Shown here one piece after another: positions 40,240-53,622 of a stretch of 64,000 bases of DNA. The stretch covers positions 1 to 64,000 of the forward strand of contig JAVHNS010000009.1 in assembly GCA_036872755.1 (NCBI GenBank), in the 5' to 3' direction. Source of the DNA: Orbilia blumenaviensis (lineage: Eukaryota; Ascomycota; Orbiliomycetes; Orbiliales; Orbiliaceae). Position 1 is the stretch's first letter; every line of letters begins with the position of its first letter. A model generated the notes under the pieces. The model worked only from the letters and a program-made list of their open reading frames with translations. It was not told the origin of the DNA and did not search any database. A program made the position numbers and the translations under genes.

Positions 40240-40610
40240 ATAAGTTGTTAAACTCTGGCTTGTAAGTTTTTGATGCTACTACAAATTTCGATTTGAAAAT
40301 TAATATAGTATAAGATAAAAAAAACAAATTATTACAAAATAATATCTAATATTAATTTATTACTAAAACTATTAGTTTTTGTTAGTAGGTTGAACTAAGG
40401 GTTAGTTTCCCAATATAATTTAAAAAACCTATTAATAATATAATTTTTATAAAATAGGATTTATTATCTAATACTAAATCAAAAGACACATAACCACTTA
40501 TTTATATAATTATTGCATAATGATTATTGGTTATATAATTTATAAACTAAAGACCAGGTACACATATTTCTATTACCTGGAATATGTTAATTCTATTATT
40601 TATATATAAA
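40240..40610. other. GC-richer stretch with a short inverted repeat
   Basis: CCAGGTA (40554-40560) and TACCTGG (40574-40580) form a seven-base stem with a 13-nt loop. Other readable words are TTGTAAGTTTTTGATGCTAC and AACTAAGGGTTAG. No open frame and no known RNA fold recognised. Confidence 0.4.
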
Positions 40611-41470
40611 TTAAATAAATAAAAAAGATTCAAATAAAGGTTTATTAAACCTTTAACAATTTCAAAATTTATATTTTTTAATTATAATTAATAATATAAT
40701 AATATTTTACTAAAAAAAAGTATATATTTTTTTGTTAATTATATAAAACAAAAGAATAAAAATAAAAAAAAAAAATAAAAATAAAAATATAAAATTATTT
40801 AATTTTTTATTAAAAAAAAATTATATTTTTTTAAAAATATTTTAATCCATTATTTTATTATTAAATTTTTATATTAATATTTATATACAATTTTTAGTAT
40901 AATTTATATATTTAAAAAGAATATAAATTTTTTAAAATCAAATACTTAATTTAAAATAAATTTAATTATTAATTAATATATATTTATAATTAAATATTTT
41001 ATTAATAATTATAATATAAATATTTTAATTAAAATTATTTTTGAATTTAAAAAATTATTTAATTTATTTATTTTAAATATTATTTATGATATTATAAATT
41101 TAATTAAAAATTTTATTTAATTTAATAAATTTTTAGATATAAATATTTTTTACAATCAAAAAATTTTTGGATTTAATGTAAAAATATAAATAATATAAGA
41201 CTGTAAAAATAGCTATTTAAACATTATTAATTTTTAATTTTAACCTCAAATTTCTGAAGTTGCTAAGTTTTGATATATTATAATATAAATTAACTATACC
41301 AACAAAAATAATTTAGATAATTTTTTTTTTTAATTTGTTTTTAAAGTATTAATTACTTTTAAATTTTGATTATTCATTATTTTTATTAAAAACAATATTA
41401 ATAATATAATTTTTATTATTTTTTTAAAACTTAAAAAAATCACTATTAAAATTAATATTAAAAGTAATAT
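40611..41470. other. AT-rich spacer, nothing recognised
   Basis: No open frames or repeats. Confidence 0.65.
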
Positions 41471-42360
41471 TAATATTATTAATAGGTTTATTTGTTATTT
41501 TTTTTTTTTTGTATTTAAAATTAATATTTGTATTAAATTTATTAATAATTATTAAAAAATTGGTTGGTGAGTTATTTATGATTTTAAAAAAAAAAGGTTG
41601 TTTTTGGTTTTACTTATTTTTTTTAATAATTTTAATTATTTTAATTTTTTTTTTAGAAGAAATATAATTTATTTTTATAATTAATAATATTTTATTAAAA
41701 TTTATTTTTACATATAATGATAATTTTAATTTTTTAATATTTACCCTCTTATATATCCTTAGACTTTTTAATATTTTTTATTATTAAAAAATTATAATTA
41801 TTATTATTTTTATAATTATTAATATTAGGGGTAGTAAATTTATATTTAAAAATAAAATTTAAATTGAAAAATTATTTACTTATTAAATATTTAAAAATAA
41901 TAAATATTTTTTTATATATTAAAAATTTATTTTTAAAAAACATTATTTTAACTAATTTTTAAAATTTTAAATATTAAATAATTAAAAAAAAAATTCTATT
42001 TTTTTAAATAATTTATTTTTATTATTATAAAAATAAGTATTTATTAATATTTTGGTAACTTTGGAATATGGTGTTTTAGAAGTTATTTTGGATTTCTTTT
42101 TTTTTTAAAATTTAGTTAAAGTTTCTGAATGGTGTTTGAGATATTTGTTAATAACTTTATTTAATATATTTTTGGTGAAAGGTGGTTTTTTGAAGAATTT
42201 TTTTCCAAATTTAATTTTAGGGTTATTGAGTTATAAAATTATATTTTTGTTTACATTTATGTAAATGATGTATTAGAGATTATATATTTAATTTGTATTA
42301 AAAGGTGGTATTTATCTTTTTTATTTTTAATTTTAAAAGTTAAATGTTGCTTGGGTTTTA
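41471..42360. other. G-skewed block, possible coding relic
   Basis: A hand count over 42061-42360 gives 49 G and 8 C on the plus strand. In this part one plus frame and one minus frame have fewer stops than expected at this composition, so it may be a decayed gene fragment. It was not matched to a family. It lies upstream of the Helitron relic and may belong to the same element. Confidence 0.35.
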
Positions 42361-43679
42361 TTTTTTTTTTAACATAGTAAATAAATTCTGGAAAATTAAC
42401 AAAATCAATAATTTTTAACAAACTAACAAAATCAACAACTTTAAAAAAATTATTATCTGAAAGTTTTAATATTTAAATAATTTTTTTAAAACATTTTTTT
42501 TTTTCTAATAACATAATACACAAATATCTAATAACTAAATTCTTAAATTATTATATAAAATAATAAATTTAAAAATAAATAATAATGATGATAAAAATAA
42601 TAACTATTAAATAACAACTATATATAAATTTTACACAAATATCATAATCAATTGAAAAAATTTCAACATCAATATATCTATTTTCTTAAATAACATATTT
42701 ACACTTTTTTTTCTTTTAATAATTCAACACTTATAAAAATTCCCAACTCAACATTTATTATAATAAATATAAATGTACTTACATATTTATTAATAAAAAA
42801 TATATATGATATAATATTTACTTAAATATCTATTTTTATTATTTTCACTTATGATAAATCTACAAAATTTATTTTTAAAATTAAAATTAAATTTTATAAA
42901 TTAATATATATAATTAATTATGATTTAATATATATATATTAAATTTATTTAATATGTGTTTTGATAAATTAATGTTGTAAATATATAAAAACTTCTTGTT
43001 ATTAATAAGGTTATTTTTTTAATTTTAATTTTTTTTATAATTTTTTATTTTATTTATAATTTTTTTTTTTAATTATTTTAATTTTTTTTTATAATGTATT
43101 AATAATTAAAATATATCCAAAAAAAAATTTATTTAGAAATAAAATTTAATAATAATTTTGATAAACCAAAAATTACTGTTATATATATTAATTTAAAAGA
43201 TGATATTTAATAATAGATTTTTTTTTTTAATCTAATTAAATTAATTTTAAATAATGTTTATTAATTAATTTATTAATTATAAAATTATTAATTTTTTATT
43301 TATTTAAATAAATAATTTTTTTAAAAAAAAAAAAAATTTAATATATTTTTTTTTAAGATTAATGATAAGGTATTTTGGGATGTTATATAATTTTTTTAGT
43401 TATGAATTGAAGTGTAATATGTATTAGAATAATTGTATTTTATTTATAATATATTAAATTATTAATTAAATATAAAAAAACATAAAATTATTAATAAATT
43501 ATTTTAAAATTTAAAAAACATATATTTAAATTTTTTTTATAAATATATTTTTAATAATAAAATTAATTTTATTTATAAAAATTACAATATTACATTAAAA
43601 AAAAATTTGGTTTTTATATTTTTCAAATATAATAATTTTGATATTAAATATAATTATACTCCAACCACAAAAATCCCCA
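42361..43679. other. C-skewed then mixed AT-rich block
   Basis: Over 42361-42840 a hand count gives 48 C and 10 G, the opposite of the preceding block. From 43600 the C-only character returns and leads into the Helitron relic. No separate gene seen. Confidence 0.6.
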
Positions 43680-43681
43680 AT

Positions 43682-44270
43682 TATTTCATCAATTTAATTA
43701 AAACTAAAAAAATATTAATTATTTATAATTATATAGTTGGTAAATTTTAAAAATTTATTCCCAATATTTTTACCACAAACTCCTACAAAAATATAAATAA
43801 TCATATTATTATACTATTTTTTACTACTCAATTAGTAGTTAATTTACTACCTAATTTTAAATTTAATCTATTTAAATTAATAAACATAATTTAAATTTTT
43901 AAAAATTATTTTAATTTTAAAATTTTTTAATTATACCCATCAAACCAGCTATTATTTAAAATACACTTCTCAATTTAAAAAAAAATAATTTTTTATACAA
44001 AAACATTCAAATAAATAAAAAATATTTAAATACTCTTCCAATTAATAAAATTTTTTTAAAATTATTAAAAACTATTTTTTATATTAAAAATCTAAAAATA
44101 AAAAATATAAAACAAAATTTTTATGTATATTTTAATATAAAATAAGAAAAAAATAATAATAATAATGATGATATTGAGATTAATACTGAAAACAATCTTA
44201 ATTCTATTGGTTGGGTTGATTGGGTTGAGGGGAATTTTGGTATTAAGTCTCTTTTTGAAATTATTATTTA
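43682..44270 (+). pseudogene. Helitron relic: DUF6570-like N-terminal block
   Basis: Frame 1 from 43936 reads IPIKPAII, stop, NTLLNLKKNNFLYKNI and then QINKKYLNTLP. This mirrors the conserved stretch of DUF6570 proteins, in which a helix ending in LKKNNPLY is followed by NI.IN...L..LP. P has become F (CCA/CCT type to TTT) in NNFLY. After a stop at 44143 the frame continues through a poly-N run and DDIEIN to GWVDWVEGNFGIKSLFE. Only two stops interrupt about 107 codons here, where several times that number would be expected at this composition. Frame 2 before 43930 (TKKILIIYNYIVG) may be the preceding part. Confidence 0.7.
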
Positions 44271-45000
44271 AATGTTAAAATTTTTATTTGATAATATAAA
44301 ATTTATAAAAATTATTGTTGGTGTTAGATTGGTAGAGAAACTTTTAAAGTTTAATAAATTGGATGATATTTTTATTTAGTTTGTAGTTTTTTAAATTTAA
44401 TATATATATGTTGATAAATTATTAAATTTTAATATTATAAAAAATTATTTTATTAAAATATTTTTTATTTTGTTTTAATAAAAAGTTAATAATTATTTTA
44501 ATAGTGATTATTTTAAACCAACATTAAAATCTTAAATCCAATATTTTTTTTATTATTATAATTATTGTTAGATTATATATCTGATTTTTACATACTTAAT
44601 TTTCAACATCCTACTAAAGTAGTAAAATAACAATCAAACATATTTACTAACAAAACATCACAACTAAAAACACATTAAAAAAACACTATTTACCTTAAAT
44701 ATTATTAATTTTAAAAAAACTATTTAGAAATTAAAAAATAAAAAATAAATTTTGAATTTTATAATATAATAATTAATATTTAAAATTATTATACTAATTA
44801 AATATATCCCACTCTCAAATAAAAAAAAAATAAATATAAAAAAAAAAACTTTATTTTTAATCATCAAATTTAATATATTTGTAATATAATTAATATTTAA
44901 TTTAAAAAACTTAAATAATTTTATAATTTATAAATTAATTAATAAAATTATTAATTTTAATTTAATTAAGGAGATTTAGAAATAAATATTATAAATTAAC

Positions 45001-45900
45001 ATTATTAATAACCCAATTGCCTCTACAGAATTTTTTTATATAACAATAAAAATTTTTTTTAAAAATTTTATTTATTTTATATTATTAATTAAAATATTAA
45101 AATTTAATATATTTAATAAAATTAATTTTTATTTTAATACCACCAAAATAAATAATAAAAATATATTTTATATTTATTATTTAATTTGGATGTAAAAAAA
45201 TTTTTATTTGTTAGATATTAAAATTAAGTTAAAAATAAATCAAAATTATTATAAATAGATTATTAAATTTATTAAAATAATAACTTTTAATCATTATATA
45301 ATAAATAATTTTTTAGAATTTGGTTTTCTTAATAAAAACTTTAAAATTAAAAATATTTTTAAAAATAATATTTTTTATAAAAATATTATAATAATTAATT
45401 TAATTAATTAATATAAATATAATTTTAATTATTATAAATATAAATATAAACAAATAAAATATTATTTTGAAATTTTTTGGAAAATTATTAAAAAAAATAT
45501 TATTGATGAAGATGGTAATATTGAAATTTATTATATCAAAAAATATATAAATATTTGGAATATTGTAATTGTTATCATATATTATTACAATCATAATATT
45601 ATATATTTATTTATAAAAATTAAATATTTAGTTTTAATTTATTATGTAATAGATTATATTATAAAAATTTAATTATTAATTTATTATTATTATATCATTT
45701 CACAAAATATTTTATCTTATATTAATATAATATTAAATAAAAAGATTTTTTTTCAAAATTTTATATAAAAGTTGTATAATAATTTAAATATTTTTCAAAA
45801 GTTTTTTAAATTAAAGATTGTTTTTGTTATTTTGGACTGTTTTAAAAAATATTACTTTGTAATTTTTAAATTGATTATTTATTAAATTATTTTTTATAAA
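45001..45900 (+). pseudogene. Helitron relic: Rep (HUH nuclease) block
   Basis: Frame 1 reads NPIASTEFF at 45010-45036, a hallmark of Helitron_like_N (NPVA..FF). At 45160-45190 it reads NIFYIYYLIW, aligned with the HUH motif LHLHCLIW: both catalytic His have become Tyr (CAT/CAC to TAT/TAC) and Cys has become Tyr. Then come YKYKQIKYYF, DEDGN (45505-45519), YINIWN, YYNHNI (RCNHDI in relatives) and LIYYVIDYIIK. There the two Tyr of the nucleophile motif (45643 and 45655) and the Lys at 45664 persist. A stop follows at 45670. Frame 3 at 45825-45882 gives CYFGLF, stop, KILLCNF, like the YLLGLP.KYTS..F segment. A later frame-1 block, NISYFFNTIPSFNIN (46234-46278), fits the segment before the helicase. 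Confidence 0.85.
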
Positions 45901-47040
45901 ATTTATAAGATATTTGATTGCTTGGTGGTATATTAAACAATAAAATAAAAATTAAATTTAAAAATTAATATTATTAATAAAACAAATAATAAAATAATAA
46001 ATAATAAAAATATAATTTATTTACATATCAAAACAAAAAAAATAATTTTCAATTAATTAAAAAACTACCAACATTACAACCCACAATTTAAAAATATAAA
46101 TTTATACAATTATAAATTTATAATTATATAAATTCAACTTCTTAAAAAAAAACATTACAAAAAAATCCTTTTCAATAAAAAATATAAAAATTATAAAAAA
46201 TACACCCAAAAATTACTTCCCAAAAAATCCTACAATATTTCTTACTTTTTTAATACCATACCATCATTTAATATAAACAATTTTAAGAAAAAATAATAAT
46301 AAATTATTAATTTTTATCTTAAAACAAAAATCTTATTTTTATTTTTTTTTATTTTGATTGTTATTTAATGTTAATTATATTATAAATACTATACTATTTT
46401 TTTAAAATTTTTTATTTTTTAAAAAAAATTTTAAAATTATTATAATTTTTTTTTTATTAGAAAAAAACTAATGTTTTTTAAAATTATATAACAATATTTG
46501 TATTTAAAATTTAATAAAAAAATATATTTTTATAACAATAATTTTAAATTTTTAAGATTTTTTTAAAAAAAAAAGGTGGAAGATATAAAACAATTATTAC
46601 AATTAAACAATAAAAATTAAAATCCAAAAATATTCCCAATTTTTTAAGATTAATTAAATAAAAATTATTTTAATAATATTAAAATTAAATTTATTATTAA
46701 TTTTAGAAATATTTAAAATATTATATAAAAAATAATACAAAATTTATATAATATATATTATCAACCTATTAATATTTTCAATACAAATACCAATATTTTT
46801 ATAATTTATTTTTTATTAAAAATAAATTTTAATATAAAAAATATAAAGTTTTTTAAATATTAAAATAGAAATTTAAAATATTATTTTAAAAAATAAAAAT
46901 TTTATTATAAAATAATAAAAAAAATTATTAAAAATACATTATTATATTTTAAAATAATAATTTTTAATAACCAACTTTTTTTTAATTTAAATACTGAACT
47001 AATTCCAATTATTAATCTTTCCTAAATCCAAACAACTATT

Positions 47041-47660
47041 TAAATCATTAAATCTTTAACTCTAAACAAAAAATAATTTTAAATATTAATAATAATAATA
47101 ATAATAATATAAAAACTTCAAAAAAATAATTAAATTATTATATATTTTTTTAATAAAAATAAAATTGGAAAAATTTAAATTATCAAAACTATTAAGTTAT
47201 TATTTATAATAATAAATAAATCTAAACATCTTAAATTTTTTATTTTAATTAATATTATAATTGTTAATATAACAAATTTAATAATATATATTATATTTAA
47301 TATTTTAATATAATTATTTATTAATTAAATAAATATTTTAAATATAAATATTATAATAATTATCTATTCTACCATTACTACAATAAATTCAAAAATTTAA
47401 AAAATAAAAAATATATTTATTATTAATAAAATAAATATAATTAAAATTATTATATTATTTAAAATAAATATTATATTTTAATAATATTAAAAATATTTTA
47501 AATTTTTAAAAAATTTATTATTTTTTTTAATGGTTAGGAATATATATTAATTAAATTTTGTTAAAAATATCACATTATATTTTATAATTATTAATTATAT
47601 TTAAAAACATTTTAATATTTTTTTAGTATTATTAATATAAAATAATATTAATAAATATAT
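47041..47660 (+). pseudogene. Helitron relic: PIF1-type helicase block
   Basis: Frame 1 gives SLTLNKK, stop (47053-47076), like the LN..Q start of Helitron helicases. Next, IIIYFFNKNKIGKI is a Walker A motif whose first Gly is now Asn and whose GKT is now GKI, followed by IIKTIKLLF. Then INIIIVNITNLIIYIIFNI fits TGIAA.NI.G.TIHS.F.I. FIINKINII (47416-47442) fits the Walker B IIDEIS, with Asp and Glu turned into Asn and Lys by G-to-A. In frame 2, WLGIYIN, stop, ILLKISHYIL (47531-47588) fits FGG...I..GDF.QLPP. Every key change is a transition. Later helicase motifs were not recognised. Confidence 0.83.
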
Positions 47661-50600
47661 TAATTTATTATAATAAATAAAACAATTTAAAAATTTATAT
47701 TTTTATATTTTATTATAAAAATTATAATATAAAAAAATATTAAAAAAAAACATTATTTATTTATAAAATAAAATATTATAATTTAATATCAATTATTAAT
47801 TTTATATTTTCAATTTAAAATATATTATATATAATAATAATATAAAAAATTATATTAATTATAAAATAATTTACAATTTTATAAAATATATAAATTAAAA
47901 TATATATTTATTTATTATTATTTATATTAAATAAAATTAATTTTTTTTTATTAATCTTTTTTTTATAAATAATATTAATTTAAAAATAATAAATTTTAAA
48001 ATATTTATATTTATTAAAAAAATATTTTTATTTATTAATATTAATAATTATCATAATTTATTAATAATAAATAATTTTAAAAATATTATTAAAAATTTTA
48101 TTATAAATTTTATATTAAATATTTTTTAAATAAAATAAAAAATATATATAATTATAAAATTATCTTTAACTATTTTAATTAAATTTAAATTTTAAAAAAT
48201 ATTTTTTAAAAAACTAAATTAAAATATAATTTTTTTATTTTATAAATCATTAATAATTACTTTAAATTTAATAAAAAATATTAACTCCAAGATTTTCTAT
48301 CTTATTTATCAACATAATTAAATCCCTTATAATTTAATATTCATATTTATTAAATTCAAAATATAAAAAAAAACTTACAAAAAAATAAAAATAAATTTAA
48401 TAATTAATTAAAAAAAACTAAAAAATAATAATAATTTTAAATTTATATATGTAATTTTTTTAAAAATAATTATTAATAATAATTTTAATTTTATCAAAAA
48501 ACCATTTTTAAATATTCTTACCACAAAATCTTTAATAAAAATAAAAATTATAAATATCAAATTTAAAAAATTAAAAATTAAAATTATTAAAAATATAAAA
48601 AATTATTTAAAACAAATAAGTATTGTGGAAAAATTTTAATAACAAACTTTTTAATTTCAATAATTCACTTTATATTATATATAATTTTTAATTTAAATTT
48701 ATTATTTTTTTTTAATAATATTTTTAATTCCCTAATTTATATTTAATTCCATAAAATTTTTAAAAATTTTTTATAAATATAAAAAATTTACCCCCAATTA
48801 TATAAAAAAAAACTTTTCAATATTAAAAATATCTGTTATATAAAAATTCCAATAAATTAAATATAATATTAAAATTATAGTAAAAAAATGTAATTTATTG
48901 AAACATAATTATTATTTTTTTATTATAATAATCAAATATATATTTTTTATGGTAATTATTTTGTATAAAATTATATTATTATTTTATATTTTTTAAATTA
49001 TTATTATTTTTATTTATTTTTATATTTAATTTTAATTTTAATTATTTTTATTTATTTAATAATTTATATAATATAATATTTTTTATAAAAACAAAATAAA
49101 ATTTATAAAAATTTTTCCCTTTTTTAGCTTTTTTAAATTATTATATTAAATCATAATAATTTTTTAATTTACTTAATATTTTATATATTTTTTATTATAT
49201 TATTAATTTTAAAATTTTTATATTAATATTTATTAAAAAATTTATTATAATAAAAATAGTTTTATAAATTTTATTTTTAATATTAATATAAATTAATGTT
49301 TTTTAATTTTTTAATAAATTTATATAATATTTTATATAAATTTTTTATATCTAACTATAATAATCATCCCAAAATCTTAATTCCTTTATATTTGATAATA
49401 ATTACTATACTTATTGAAATAGCACACATTAAAAAACTTATATAGCTTTTTAATATGTTTTTTTTGTTTTTATAAAAACTACAATAGTTAAAATATATAC
49501 AAAATTTCCCAATAATTAATAATTCTTTATTGGAAGAAAAAAAGCAAGTTTTTTATAAATATTTATTTTAAATTAAAATAAAATAATAATATAAAATAAA
49601 TTAAATTAATTACAATAAATTTTTTTAATTATATATTAATTTTTTTTTATTTTTAATATTAATAATAATTTTATTAATTATTTATTATTAAAAATATTAA
49701 TTATTATAATTATATTAAAGTTTAAAAAAAAAAATTTAATAATTTTTATATTACCCCATATTTTTTTAAATTAAATATTTTAAGAAAACACCAAATAATA
49801 TTTATTTATTATAATATATTTTACATATTTATTAAAATTATTTTAATAATTAATAATTAATTTATATAAATTATTTTTTGTTTTAAATATTTGTTTTAAA
49901 TACATAAAGACAATTTAATAATATTTAATTAATATTTTTTTTAAAAAAATAAAATTTTATAAAAAAATTAAATTTACTTACCTATCAATATTTTAAATCC
50001 ATCACCAAAATTTTTATTGTGGTATTTTTTATATTTGTAAGAATAATCACCAATAATTTGTATTTGTTAAACTTTATAATAAAGTTTAATATTAATTGGT
50101 TAAAAAAAATAAGAATAAATATTATTTTCTTTAAATGTTTGAATATAAATATAATATATATTTTTATTTTACCAAAATTTATAGGTGTTATAAAAATTAT
50201 ATTTAAATTAAAAATTATATTAATATTAATTTTTTATTAAAATAATTATTATTTATATTTAAAAAAAATTTATTATATTTTTTATAAAAATTTTTTAAAA
50301 TTATATATTATTATTAATATTTTTTAGAAATATAAATATTAATTCATAATTTTTATTTATATTATTATTAAATTTAATTATTTTTTTATTATAAATTTAT
50401 TAATTTTTTGAATATTAAATAAGTATTATAAATTTATAATAAATAATTAATATATTTTTTTTATTTTATAAAATCAAAAAATTAAAATTAATAATTTAAT
50501 ATATAACCCTAAATTTATTACTTTATCTTAAATATATATAAAATTAATTTATAAATATTAAAACATAAAATAATAATAAATTATTTATATAATTTAATTT

Positions 50601-53580
50601 AATTTTAATTGTTAAATGATGGAATATAAAAAAAAAATAATTTCTTAAATAATATTTTTTTTAATAATATTTATAAAAATTATAATAAAAAAATTAATAA
50701 AATTTAATTTATAAGTTTAATATTTAAAATTAAAAATATAAAAAGTAAAAATAAAATCATCAAAATTATAAAAAAATAATTTACATATTTATAACCTTAA
50801 TTTATATATTGTATTTAATGTTATTTTATATTTGATTTATTAATTTTAATATAATTTATTTATTTTTAAAATTATTAAATTTATTGATAATTAAATGGAT
50901 ATGAAAATAAATATGAGTTATTTAAAGTAAATTAATTTACATAATTATAAATTATATTTATATTATTATTAAAAAAAAATATTTATTTTTAATTTGTTAT
51001 ATATTTATTTTTATATTATATATATAGATAAATATTTTTTTTATATTTTAAAATTATTTTAATTAAAAAGATTTATTTATTTTATTTTTTAAAATTATAA
51101 TAATAAAAATACTTATATTTAAGTATTAATACTTTTAAAAAATTTATAATAAAAAAATAATAAATAATTATATATTTAAAATAATTATATTATTTAAATA
51201 TATTATATAAATATAATATATTTATAATAAATAATATTTATATTAAATTTTTATTTTTATTTTAAATTAATATTATAATTAATTAAATAAAAAAACTGGG
51301 GTTGGTAAATAAATATTTAATATATTAATTTTTTTTAATATTCATATTTTAAATATTTATTATATAAATTTATTTTTTTTGATTTTTATTTTTAAAATTA
51401 TATTTTATAATTTTATTTTTAATTTTAATTAAAATAATAATAAAAAAAATTTATAAAATTAAAATATAAATTTAATATAAAATTTAATTTTATTATAAAT
51501 AATAATATTAATAAAAAAAATTTTAATAAATTGTTTTTTTAATTTAATAATTTTTTATTTAATAATTTTATATTTTTTATATTTATTTTTATTAAATTTA
51601 TATTTAATTTTATTTAAATTAAAATAAAATTATAATTGTTTTTATTTTTTATATTTATAATATAGGAGTTTTTAAAAGATAATAAATCAAAAAAGCCAGA
51701 TTTTTATTTTACTTTAATAATAAATTTCAATAAATTATTTTAATTAAAAAAATTAAAAAAAAATTATATATATTTTTATATAATTTCTTTTTTAATTTTC
51801 TTTATATAAAATATTCCCTCTTTCTCTAATATTAATCACATCAAATATATCATTTTATATAAAATCTGAAATTTTTTGATTTTATTTTTAAACTACAAAT
51901 TAAGTATATTAACTATACTTTTTTTAAAATAAATACAAAAATTAATTTATATTTTATTTTTAAACTCTAATATTTAATATTTTATAAACAAACTTACTAA
52001 TATTAATTTTATATAATTTTTAATAATTTTAATTATTAATTTATTTTTTAATTCAAAATATTTAATAAATTTTATTATATAATTTATATAAATTTTTTTT
52101 AAATATTATAAATTTATAATATATTTATTAAAATATTATAAAATATAATTATAATATTCTTATATTTTTTTAAATAATTTTTTAATATTATATAATAATA
52201 AACTAAATTTAATATTAAAATTATTTAAGTTAAATATTAATTTAAAAATTTTATTATTATAAAAATTATTAATTTTTTTTATAATAAATTATTTTAATAA
52301 TTTTTTAAAATAATAAAATAATATTTTGAAAATATTATAGTATGGGTTTTAAAAAAAAAATTAATATTATTTAATTAACTTTAACAAAAAAAACTAGTTT
52401 ATTAAAATATTTAGTTTAAAATCTAAAAATATAATTTTTTTTATTTTTTTTTTATATATTTTTAAAAAAAAAAAATATAAAATATTTTTTTTATTTATTT
52501 TAAATTTTTTATATTAATAAATTTTTATAATATAAATTATTAAATAAATAAATTTAAAAAATAAAAATTATTATCATTTATAAACATAATTATTATTATT
52601 AAAAAAAAAGTTAAAAAAAAGTAGTTTATATATAAAAACATATATATTTAAAATTAATTATATTTATTATTTATAATTAAATTTTTTAAAAATAATATTT
52701 TTTATTTAAATTATTTAAATTTATAAATAAATTAAAATAAAGTTTTGTTTTATATTTGTTAAAAATTATTTTAGTTTAAATTCAATTTTTTTAAATATTA
52801 ATTTAATAATTTAATTAATTATAATTATAAATTATTATATTAATAATTAAAAATTATATTAATATTATTATTATTAAACATTAAAATTAATAATAATCTT
52901 ATAATAAATAAAAAAACCAAATAACTCTAAATAACTTACATTTTAAATTTATATTTTTAAAATAATTATAAACAATATTTAATCTCCCATTTTTTTAAAA
53001 CTTACAATATACATTATTATTGTAGTATAAACTTTGTTAAAGTTGAAAATTTGGAATATAATTATATTGATATATAAATTTAATATATACATTTAATTGA
53101 AAAGTATATTAATTTTAAAATTTTCATAATAATTATTGTAAATATTTAAATATATCACTAATAATAATTTATAATAATAAATATTAATAATTATTTTATT
53201 TTAAATTTTAATTAATACAATAATATTAATTTTTTTATATTTTTTTTTTTACTTTAAAATTTTCTAATTTACAATTTTACTAATAATATTATCTTTAATT
53301 TTAATTTTAGAAATTTTTGGATTAAATAATATTTTTAAATTTTTTTCTATTTTTATCTAAATAAATATCTTTTTTACCTAACATTTTTAAAATATAATAT
53401 TAAACAAAAATTTGTTTTATATTATTTTTTTATACAAATATAATATTTAAAATCAAATTATTTTTGTAATCTTGTTGAGATTGTATTTATAAATTGGGTT
53501 TTAATTATTAAAAAAAAATTTAATTTTATTATAAAAAAATTTATATTATTATTATTCATATATATTCAGGTGAATTTAAA
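47661..53580. other. AT-rich desert downstream of the Helitron relic
   Basis: Possible helicase C-terminal remains run to about 48.9 kb but could not be aligned. An open frame at 50019-50240 (73 codons, plus strand, hydrophobic and lysine-rich) resembles no family I recognise. A seven-base stem CCAATAA / TTATTGG lies at 49509-49533. From 50.3 to 53.5 kb there is nothing beyond A/T-rich sequence. Confidence 0.6.
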
Positions 53581-53622
53581 AATGCGGCAATTGGATTTAA
53601 GTGTTGTACAGTAGTCTCCTAA
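53581..53622 (+). mobile_element. Solo, strongly decayed 3' terminus of the Helitron2-like family (copy 13)
   Basis: AATGCGGCAATTGGATTTAA then GTGTTGTACAGTAGTCTCCT and AA, followed by T. Compared with the family 3' end nearly all changes are C-to-T or G-to-A, and CTAG has become CTAA. No body was recognised to the left. Confidence 0.75.

Larger units (their letters stand above)
43680..47660 (+). pseudogene. Decayed autonomous Helitron (Rep-helicase) gene
   Basis: Helitron transposases combine a Rep (HUH endonuclease) domain and a PIF1-family helicase, and in many fungi a DUF6570 domain lies upstream. Reading frame 1 of this region gives these three blocks in the right order, spread over about 4 kb. 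Frame 3 is needed briefly near 45825-45882 and frame 2 from about 47528 (and possibly before 43930). Scattered TAA/TAG codons are explained by Q, W or G codons after C-to-T or G-to-A. Key residues are lost by the same transitions, so it cannot be active. The true ends, including a 5' TC or 3' CTRR with hairpin, were not found; helicase-like sequence may continue to about 48.9 kb. Identification rests on motif recognition by eye. Confidence 0.82.

Noticed and set aside
50019..50240. 73-codon plus-strand frame as a gene
   Set aside because: Low-complexity composition, no recognised family, and length not exceptional for the number of frames examined; kept only as a note in the downstream desert.
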